A stretch of 5,793 nucleotides of DNA from Bacteroidia bacterium (GTDB lineage: Bacteria > Bacteroidota > Bacteroidia > Flavobacteriales > Flavobacteriaceae): NCBI GenBank assembly GCA_030425715.1, contig JAUIAA010000150.1, positions 1-5,793 on the forward strand, in the 5' to 3' direction. This document shows positions 1 to 5,793 of the stretch, in pieces; within the stretch, counting starts at the first letter, position 1, and each line of letters begins with the position of its first letter. The notes below the pieces were generated by a model. The model made no database searches. It was not told the DNA's origin and was given only the letters and a program-made list of their open reading frames with translations. The position numbers were made by a program, and so were the translations under genes.

Positions 1-1033
1 CAAAACGATACTAGATACGCTACCTCCAAAATTAAGTGTTTTACATTTTGTGAATTCAGGAAGTGAAGCGAATGAATTAGCTATCAGAATGGTAAAATCT
101 GCCACTAATGAGCGAGATATCATTGCATCTGAAGTAGGATACCACGGAAACAGTAATATGTGTATTGATATATCTTCTTATAAATTTGATGGTAAAGGTG
201 GGCAGGGAGCGCCAGAACACACACATATTTTTCCATTACCAGATTCATTTCGAGGTAAGTATAGAGGTAAAAATACCGGAGAATTATATGCTAAAGAAGT
301 TCAAAAACAGATTGCTATTATTCATGCAAAAAACCGCGGTGTTGGTGCGCTAATTTTAGAGCCAATTATCAGTTGTGGTGGTCAAATTGAATTGCCTGAA
401 GGTTTTTTAAAACAAGCTTATACATATATAAGAGAAGCTGGAGGGCTTTGTATTTCTGACGAAGTACAAACGGGTTGCGGACGTATGGGTAAAACCTTTT
501 GGGGCTTTGAACTACATGATGTAGTTCCTGATATTGTTACCATAGGAAAGCCTTTAGGAAACGGGCATCCTGTTGCTGCTGTAGCTTGTACACAGGCTGT
601 TGCCGATAAGTTTGCCAATGGCATGGAGTATTTTAACACCTTTGGCGGGAACCCCGTATCCTGTGCTATTGCTACAGAAGTTTTACAAACAGTAAAACGT
701 GAAAAATTACAAGATAATGCTTTAAAAATTGGGTCGTTTTTAAAATTAGAACTAAAAAAACTCGCCAATCAATTTCCGATTATTGGAGATGTACGTGGTC
801 AAGGTTTATTTTTAGGTATTGAACTGGTTGATAGAGAAATGAACCCACTAGCGGCACAAACAGACTATTTGGCAAATCGTATGAAAGATCATGGCATTTT
901 AATGAGCACCGATGGTCCAGATCACAATGTATTAAAAATAAAGCCGCCTCTTGTTTTTAGTAAAGACAATGCCCATGATTTAATTTATTATCTAAGAAAA
1001 ATTCTTAACGAAGATTTTATGACAAACTACTAA
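1..1033 (+). CDS. Class III PLP-dependent phospho-lyase (ETNPPL/PHYKPL type), 5'-partial
   Basis: The reading frame is open from base 2 to the TAA at 1031-1033, giving the last 343 residues; the true start is outside the window, so the GTG at 50 is an internal Val. Numbering from base 2, visible landmarks are the PLP phosphate-binding NSGSEAN (18-24), YHG (47-49), PLPDSFRG (78-85), the cofactor Asp and Gln of DEVQ (D153, Q156), the Schiff-base Lys in TIGKPLGNGHP (K183), the Thr of FNTFGGNPVSC (T213) and a C-terminal DGPDHN...KIKPP block (304-316). The PLPD-RG, GNGHPV and GGNPVSC segments match, from memory, animal ethanolamine-phosphate phospho-lyase and 5-phosphohydroxylysine phospho-lyase better than ordinary omega-transaminases. 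Those enzymes use PLP to eliminate phosphate and ammonia from a phosphorylated amino alcohol, leaving an aldehyde. In Bacteroidota such domains are often fused behind an APH-type kinase, which cannot be checked here. The family is secure; the substrate is not, and a plain aminotransferase remains possible. Confidence 0.88.
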   Translation, partial: KTILDTLPPKLSVLHFVNSGSEANELAIRMVKSATNERDIIASEVGYHGNSNMCIDISSYKFDGKGGQGAPEHTHIFPLPDSFRGKYRGKNTGELYAKEVQKQIAIIHAKNRGVGALILEPIISCGGQIELPEGFLKQAYTYIREAGGLCISDEVQTGCGRMGKTFWGFELHDVVPDIVTIGKPLGNGHPVAAVACTQAVADKFANGMEYFNTFGGNPVSCAIATEVLQTVKREKLQDNALKIGSFLKLELKKLANQFPIIGDVRGQGLFLGIELVDREMNPLAAQTDYLANRMKDHGILMSTDGPDHNVLKIKPPLVFSKDNAHDLIYYLRKILNEDFMTNY

Positions 1034-1035
1034 TG
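1031..1035 (+). promoter_or_regulatory. TAATG stop/start overlap, probable translational coupling
   Basis: The phospho-lyase stop TAA (1031-1033) shares its last A with the ATG (1033-1035) of the beta-galactosidase. No Shine-Dalgarno-like sequence lies at a usable distance: the nearest GAAG, at 1010-1013, is about 19 bases upstream. Re-initiation by ribosomes finishing the upstream gene is a plausible way to translate the galactosidase and implies one mRNA. The overlap is seen directly; the coupling is inferred. Confidence 0.6.
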
Positions 1036-1083
1036 AAAAAAATTATTCCTATATTCCTATTATTGCTCCTAGTTTTAAGCTGT
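1033..1083 (+). other. Lipoprotein (SPII) signal peptide of the GH2 enzyme
   Basis: Residues 1-17 have two lysines after Met, a hydrophobic stretch rich in Leu, Ile and Val, and lipobox VLSC ending in Cys17 (codon 1081-1083). The mature protein would begin Cys-Glu-Gln-Lys. This indicates Sec export, lipidation and cleavage by signal peptidase II. The residues after Cys are polar, but I see no clear run of acidic residues of the kind reported as a surface-export signal in some Bacteroidota. Periplasmic-facing versus cell-surface placement is therefore undecided. Confidence 0.88.
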
Positions 1084-4000
1084 GAACAAAAACCCTTGAA
1101 AAAAGTTCCAGAACAAGTATTTCACTTCAATCATCAAATATTTGAAGAAAATAAATTACCCCCAAGAGCTTCATTCTTTATTTTTGAAAACCCTGATATT
1201 TCTGAAAAAGAAAATTCAAAACGCTTTATTAGTTTAAATGGGGATTGGAAATTTAATTGGGTAAAAGACCCTAAACAGCGTCCAAGCACCTTCCAAAATA
1301 TAAATTTCGACGATTCGAATTGGACCAATATACCTGTTCCTGCCAACTGGGAAGTAGAAGGTTTTGGGCATCCTATTTATTTAGACGAACGCTACCCATT
1401 TACCACCAAATGGCCTGATGCACCAACAGATTACAATCCTGTAGGCACCTATCGTAAAAATATTACCTTAACTAAAGAATTTCTATCTGAGGATATTATC
1501 CTTCATTTTTCTGGAGCTAAATCTGCTATGTACGTTTATATTAACGGAAACTACGTTGGCTATTCTCAGGGTAGCAAAACCCCTGCCGAATTTAATATCA
1601 GCAAATATTTAAAACAGGGAAAAAATCTTATCGCCTTACAAATGTTTCGCTGGAGTGATGCTAGTTATTTAGAAAGCCAAGACATGTTACGTATGAGTGG
1701 AATTGAACGTGAAGTATATTTGTATGCTAGACCAAAAGTATTTGTTAGCGATTATTACACAAATTCAACTTTAGATAATACTTATAAAAATGGAGTGCTA
1801 AATGGAACTGTATCCATTACAAACACAACAAGTAAAGAAGCATTAAAAGAAATTATTTTTCAAATTCAAGATTACGATTCAACTGTTGTTTACACAAAAA
1901 GAAAATTAACCATTCCAGCAAATGCCACAAAAGAGTTTCATTTTAACGATACTATTGAAAATATCAAGTCTTGGTCTGCAGAAACTCCTTATTTATACGC
2001 TTTATCCATTTCTTTAGATTACGATCAATTTATTAAAAAATCAGTTGGTTTTAAACGTGTTGAAATTAAAAATAGCCAGGTTTTAATAAATGGAAAAGCA
2101 GTTTATTTTAAAGGTGTTGACAGGCATGAAACCAATCCTTTTACCGGTCATGTAGTTTCCAAAACATCTATGGAAATGGATATTAAATTAATGAAACAAA
2201 ATAACATTAATGCCGTACGAAGTTCCCATTATCCAAATGATTCATATTGGCTAGACTTATGTGATAAATATGGATTATATGTAATTGATGAAGCCAATAT
2301 TGAAAGCCATCCGCTTGCGATTCACGATAGTACACAAATTGGTAATGAAATGAGTTGGTTGCCTGCGCATATGGCACGTATCCAACGCATGTTTTATAGA
2401 GATAGAAACCACCCTTCTATCTATGCTTGGTCCTTAGGAAACGAAGCTGGTAAAGGTGCTGTTTTTAAAGCGACATACAAGTGGTTAAAAACACAAGACA
2501 ACAACCGTATTGTACAATATGAACCTGCTGGAAAAGAAGATTATACAGATGTTTATTGCCCAATGTATCCTAAACCTGAATATTTAATTGCACATGGTAA
2601 ATCCAACTCTGATAAACCTTCCATTATGATTGAATACGCCCATGCGATGGGAAATTCTGTGGGGAACTTACAAGACTATTGGGATATTATTGAAACCTAC
2701 CCAAATCTTCAGGGAGGTTATATTTGGGATTGGGTGGACCAAAGTTTAGAGTATAAAGATAAAAATGGCAAACCTTACCTTGCTTACGGGCACGATTACC
2801 ATCCCGATTTACCAACAGATGGTAATTTTTTAAACAATGGATTGGTGGATCCATACCGTAATCCTCATCCTCATTTAACCGAAGTTAAAAAGGTGTATGA
2901 GCCAGTTCAATTTGATTTTCTAAACCATCGTATAGTATTAAAAAACAAAAAATTCTTTACCAATTTATCCAATAAGTATATTTCTTGGTCACTTTTGGAG
3001 GAGGGGAAAACTATTTTAACCCATACTATTTCAAACATCACAACCCCTCCACAAGAGAAACAGTCTTTTATCATTGAACAATTTTCAAATTTAGACCCTT
3101 TAAAAGAATATATTTTAGAAGTTCGTTTACTACAAAAAAAAGCAACTGCTTTAATACCCAAAAATTTTGAAGTTGCTTGGGACCAATTCATAATTCAAAA
3201 AGGGACACGGAGCACCAATATAGTTACACAAAAAAATGATTTAGTAATTTCTAAAGAAAACGCTACCTTTCGCATTGAAAATAAAAATGTTACTTTGAAA
3301 ATTGATGCCAATACTGGAGAAATTAATACTTGGTTATTTAACGGGAAAACCATCACCCAACAGCCTATTCGCCCTAACTTTTGGCGCCCTCCAACCGATA
3401 ACGACTTAGGAAATGGTATGGATAGATGGGCTAAAATATGGCAAAATGCTACTTATAATTACAAAGCAAAACTTACCAATGTGCCTAAAAAAAATTCGCT
3501 GGGAGTAGCTTTTAAAGTTACCTATCTGCTGCCAAAAAAAGAGGCTAATGTTAGCATAGATTATATTTTAGCTACAAATGGTTCTTTAAAAGTATCTTAT
3601 TCTTTTGAACCCCTAAAAACCAACTTACCCAACTTACCAAGATTAGGCGTTTATTTAACGCTTCCTAATAATTTTACCGAAACCACTTGGTATGGTAGAG
3701 GTCCAAATGAAAGCTATTGGGATAGAAAATCAGGAACAAAATTGGGTGTTTTTACTGGCAAAATTACAGATCAATTTGAACGCTATTCGAGACCTCAAGA
3801 AACAGGCAATAAAACCGATATACGCTGGGTTACGGTAAGCTCTAACGCTATAATAGTAAAAACTGTAAACAATAGTACGCTTTTAAATACCAGTACTTGG
3901 CCTTTTCACATGAAAGAATTAGATTTCAATAGTGAAGAAGGAGCAACTTCAGCATCAGGGTTAGTTCCTGTAACTAAAAAACATGGAGCTGATATTTTAA

Positions 4001-4149
4001 CAGGATCTTCTGTTCAGTGGAATATAGATTTACAGCAAATGGGAGTTGGTGGAGATACCTCTTGGGGTAGATTGGTACATCCCGAATACACGATTCCGGC
4101 AAATAAAAAATACACCTATTCATTCACTATTCAACCTTTAATAAAATAA
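1033..4149 (+). CDS. lacZ: Family GH2 beta-galactosidase (LacZ-like), predicted lipoprotein
   Basis: This is a complete 1038-residue protein, close to E. coli LacZ in length, that should hydrolyse terminal beta-D-galactosides with retention. It begins with a lipoprotein signal: Lys-Lys, a Leu-rich core and lipobox VLSC with Cys17, so it should sit on a membrane outside the cytoplasm, unlike cytosolic LacZ. Domains in order: jelly-roll sugar-binding domain (about 65-236, with LNGDW at 68-72 and RWSDASYLE containing D209, the LacZ D201 equivalent), Ig-like domain (about 238-345), TIM barrel (about 348-628), second Ig-like domain (about 630-735) and LacZ small-chain domain (about 740-1037). Active-site residues are present: RHE (H365), SSHYPN (H399), Mg-site E424 and H426, acid/base E471 in SLGNEAG, nucleophile E534 in IEYAHAMGNS, then IWDWVDQSLEY, NNGLV, and W996 before MGVGGDTSW. 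E471 and E534 are 63 residues apart (76 in LacZ). The ATG is chosen because it yields the signal peptide; it overlaps the preceding stop. The symbol denotes the family; lactose may not be the natural substrate. Confidence 0.96.
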   Translation: MKKIIPIFLLLLLVLSCEQKPLKKVPEQVFHFNHQIFEENKLPPRASFFIFENPDISEKENSKRFISLNGDWKFNWVKDPKQRPSTFQNINFDDSNWTNIPVPANWEVEGFGHPIYLDERYPFTTKWPDAPTDYNPVGTYRKNITLTKEFLSEDIILHFSGAKSAMYVYINGNYVGYSQGSKTPAEFNISKYLKQGKNLIALQMFRWSDASYLESQDMLRMSGIEREVYLYARPKVFVSDYYTNSTLDNTYKNGVLNGTVSITNTTSKEALKEIIFQIQDYDSTVVYTKRKLTIPANATKEFHFNDTIENIKSWSAETPYLYALSISLDYDQFIKKSVGFKRVEIKNSQVLINGKAVYFKGVDRHETNPFTGHVVSKTSMEMDIKLMKQNNINAVRSSHYPNDSYWLDLCDKYGLYVIDEANIESHPLAIHDSTQIGNEMSWLPAHMARIQRMFYRDRNHPSIYAWSLGNEAGKGAVFKATYKWLKTQDNNRIVQYEPAGKEDYTDVYCPMYPKPEYLIAHGKSNSDKPSIMIEYAHAMGNSVGNLQDYWDIIETYPNLQGGYIWDWVDQSLEYKDKNGKPYLAYGHDYHPDLPTDGNFLNNGLVDPYRNPHPHLTEVKKVYEPVQFDFLNHRIVLKNKKFFTNLSNKYISWSLLEEGKTILTHTISNITTPPQEKQSFIIEQFSNLDPLKEYILEVRLLQKKATALIPKNFEVAWDQFIIQKGTRSTNIVTQKNDLVISKENATFRIENKNVTLKIDANTGEINTWLFNGKTITQQPIRPNFWRPPTDNDLGNGMDRWAKIWQNATYNYKAKLTNVPKKNSLGVAFKVTYLLPKKEANVSIDYILATNGSLKVSYSFEPLKTNLPNLPRLGVYLTLPNNFTETTWYGRGPNESYWDRKSGTKLGVFTGKITDQFERYSRPQETGNKTDIRWVTVSSNAIIVKTVNNSTLLNTSTWPFHMKELDFNSEEGATSASGLVPVTKKHGADILTGSSVQWNIDLQQMGVGGDTSWGRLVHPEYTIPANKKYTYSFTIQPLIK

Positions 4150-4152
4150 AAT

Positions 4153-5739
4153 ATGCAGTTTATTACCTTTATCGCATTTACGCTTTTAGTCGCATTAATT
4201 TCCTTTATAAAAACTAGAAAAACAGATGAAAACTCATCAGATGGGTATTTTCTTGGCGGAAGAAGTTTAACAGGCGTGGTTATTGCTGGATCCTTATTAC
4301 TAACCAATCTTTCTACAGAGCAAATTGTTGGACTAAACGGTGCTGCATTTAAAGAAGGTATCTTGGTAATGGCTTGGGAAACTTTAGCCGCAATCGCCAT
4401 GGTAATAACCGCAGTATTTTTATTGCCAAGATATTTAAAAGGAGGGATAACAACTGTTCCTCAATTTTTAGAAAATCGCTACGATAAAGTAACCAAAACC
4501 ATCACTTCAGCACTATTTTTGAGTGGCTATGTTGTGGTACTCCTACCTATAGTTTTATATTCTGGTGCACTTGCAATTAACACCATGTTCGATATTCCAG
4601 AACTTCTAGGCGTTTCTAGTAACACTGCTTTATGGATAACCGTTTGGGGAATAGGAATAATAGGTTCTATCTACGCTATATTTGGCGGATTAAAAGCTGT
4701 TGCAGTTTCAGATACCATCAATGCCGTTGGTTTATTGATAGGAGGATTATTAATCCCGTTTTTTGGATTACTTATGGTTGGCGATGGGAGTATAACCGAA
4801 GGATTATCCATTTTAATGCGTGATAACCCTGAAAAATTCAAATCTCTAGGCGGCCCTAAATCCTCCATTCCTGTTGGTACTATCTTTACAGGAATGATGC
4901 TGGTGCAATTGTTTTATTGGGGAACCAACCAGGCCATTATCCAAAGAGCATTCGGAGCAAAAAATTTAAAAGAAGGTCAAAAAGGATTATTGCTTGCCTC
5001 TTTTATCAAAATATTAGGTCCCTTAATTGTGGTTCTACCTGGGATTATTGCTTTTCATCTTTTTGGCAATACCCTAGACAACCCTGATCAAGCTTACCCC
5101 ATGTTAGTAACCAAAGTATTACCAACTGCTTTAGTAGGTTTCTTTGCGGCAGTATTATTTGGTGCTATTTTAAGTTCATTTAACTCTGCACTAAATAGTT
5201 CGGTAACCTTGTTTGGTATTGACATATACAAATCGCATATTAAAAAAAATGCAACAGAAAAAGAAACCGTAAAAGCTGGAAAATTATTTGGCTTACTTTT
5301 AGCCATACTATCTATGTGCATTGCTCCATTAATTGCCAATGCTCCTGATGGGTTATTTGGTTATTTACAAGAGGTTAACGGTTGTTATAGCATACCTATT
5401 TTAACTATCATCGTTGTGGGCTATCTTACCAAATATGTACCTGCTATTGCTGCAAAAATTGCTATAATTTCAGGTGTGGTTTTATACAGTATTAGTCAAT
5501 TTATTTTAAAACCCTATGTTTTTGGTGAAGATAACTATCCGCATTATTTACATGTTATGGCCATTCTTTTTGTTCTAAACATAATTATCATGTTAGTTAT
5601 TGGCAAATTCAAACCTAGGGCAGAACCTTATGAACAAGTATATACCCATCAAGTGGATATAACACCTTGGAAACATTTAAAAAAAGTTGGGATTGCTGTT
5701 TTTCTAATTGTTTTAGGAATATACATTTACTTTATATAA
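4153..5739 (+). CDS. Sodium:solute symporter (SSS/SLC5 family), probable Na+/sugar (galactose-like) transporter
   Basis: This is a complete 528-residue inner-membrane protein that should import a sugar using the Na+ gradient. About 14 hydrophobic segments are visible, from residues 2-19, 40-54, 70-91 and 117-141 through 466-484 and 511-528, as in the LeuT-fold SSS family. Family signatures include DGYFLGGRSL (30-39), LSTEQIVGLNG (53-63), IYAIFGGLKAV (173-183), FYWGTNQ (254-260) and ILSSFNSALNS (339-349). Aligned by eye to Vibrio vSGLT, galactose contacts Q69, E88, K294 and Q428 correspond to Q57, E76, K286 and Q406; the gate Y263 is Y255; the Na+-site serines 364/365 are S341/S342. Two contacts differ: N260 is Gln252 and S91 is Ala79. 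The ATG lies 3 bp after the galactosidase stop with an A-rich leader and no Shine-Dalgarno, so the genes are very probably co-transcribed. The transported sugar is probably the galactosidase product, but glucose, another hexose or a disaccharide cannot be excluded. Confidence 0.93.
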   Translation: MQFITFIAFTLLVALISFIKTRKTDENSSDGYFLGGRSLTGVVIAGSLLLTNLSTEQIVGLNGAAFKEGILVMAWETLAAIAMVITAVFLLPRYLKGGITTVPQFLENRYDKVTKTITSALFLSGYVVVLLPIVLYSGALAINTMFDIPELLGVSSNTALWITVWGIGIIGSIYAIFGGLKAVAVSDTINAVGLLIGGLLIPFFGLLMVGDGSITEGLSILMRDNPEKFKSLGGPKSSIPVGTIFTGMMLVQLFYWGTNQAIIQRAFGAKNLKEGQKGLLLASFIKILGPLIVVLPGIIAFHLFGNTLDNPDQAYPMLVTKVLPTALVGFFAAVLFGAILSSFNSALNSSVTLFGIDIYKSHIKKNATEKETVKAGKLFGLLLAILSMCIAPLIANAPDGLFGYLQEVNGCYSIPILTIIVVGYLTKYVPAIAAKIAIISGVVLYSISQFILKPYVFGEDNYPHYLHVMAILFVLNIIIMLVIGKFKPRAEPYEQVYTHQVDITPWKHLKKVGIAVFLIVLGIYIYFI

Positions 5740-5743
5740 GGCT

Positions 5744-5793
5744 ATGAATTTATCGTTACTAAACAAAGTAAAATCTGAATTTTATGCAAAATT
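5744..5793 (+). CDS. 3'-truncated start of next operon gene, possibly galactokinase
   Basis: An ATG 4 bp after the symporter stop opens a frame without stops to the end of the window: 16 complete codons, MNLSLLNKVKSEFYAK, then two bases. Same strand, very short gap and continued A/T-rich codon use suggest a real co-transcribed gene. The start resembles the N-terminal helix that precedes the sugar-binding motif in flavobacterial galactokinases, which often open with a Met-Asn start and a VKxxF pattern. Galactokinase would also follow logically after a galactosidase and a sugar symporter. That resemblance is from memory, too short to be diagnostic, and none of the GHMP kinase motifs lies within the window. 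Treat the identity as a guess from context. Confidence 0.55.
   Translation, partial: MNLSLLNKVKSEFYAK

Noticed and set aside
50..52. GTG as the start codon of the first gene
   Set aside because: The frame is open upstream to the window edge, and the residues before it (LPPKLSVLHF) match the family just ahead of the NSGSEAN motif, so this is an internal Val.
418..768. 116-codon antisense open frame inside the phospho-lyase gene
   Set aside because: It lies opposite strongly conserved catalytic sequence, its translation resembles no family I know, and it has no start signal.
3134..3141. Runs of eight A (also 3487-3494 and 5242-5249) as programmed slippage or frameshift sites
   Set aside because: Both genes remain in one intact frame with conserved motifs on either side; such runs are expected from Lys-rich codons in AT-rich DNA.
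2907..3191. 94-codon antisense open frame inside the beta-galactosidase gene
   Set aside because: It is a shadow of the sense gene with no recognisable protein features.
4131..4400. 89-codon antisense open frame across the galactosidase/symporter junction
   Set aside because: It overlaps both genes, has no recognisable domain, and would leave the real operon junction unexplained.
5094..5339. 81-codon antisense open frame inside the symporter
   Set aside because: It is opposite conserved transmembrane sequence and its translation has no family resemblance.
5737..5746. TAAGG before the last ATG as a ribosome-binding site
   Set aside because: Only two bases separate AGG from the ATG, too close for a working Shine-Dalgarno, and the neighbouring genes have none.

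Overview
The window looks like a piece of a Bacteroidota genome, most likely a (marine) flavobacterium. The DNA is AT-rich and coding density is almost complete. All three visible stop codons are TAA. No gene has a recognisable Shine-Dalgarno sequence at a normal distance, only A/T-rich leaders. The proteins resemble flavobacterial families. The organism assignment is an inference from these traits.

Layout: four genes on the + strand, packed like one operon. (1) Bases 1-1033 hold the C-terminal part of a class III PLP enzyme of the ethanolamine-phosphate / 5-phosphohydroxylysine phospho-lyase type; its start lies before the window. (2) Bases 1033-4149 hold a complete LacZ-type family GH2 beta-galactosidase with a lipoprotein signal peptide; its ATG overlaps the previous stop by one base. 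(3) Bases 4153-5739 hold a complete sodium:solute symporter (SSS/SLC5 family) whose sugar-site residues largely match the Vibrio sodium/galactose transporter; the gap is 3 bp. (4) Bases 5744-5793 hold the first 16 codons of another gene, cut by the window edge, which might be a galactokinase. There is no intergenic stretch longer than 4 bp, so no independent promoter, terminator or RNA gene is visible.

How they fit: the lipoprotein galactosidase would release galactose from beta-galactosides outside the cytoplasm. The symporter would bring the sugar across the inner membrane with Na+, and the next gene may start its phosphorylation. The upstream phospho-lyase is the unexpected member. One testable idea is that the substrate is a galactosylated amino alcohol such as galactosyl-hydroxylysine of collagen, whose sugar and amine halves would be handled by the two arms of the operon. 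No mobile element, CRISPR array or repeat family was seen.
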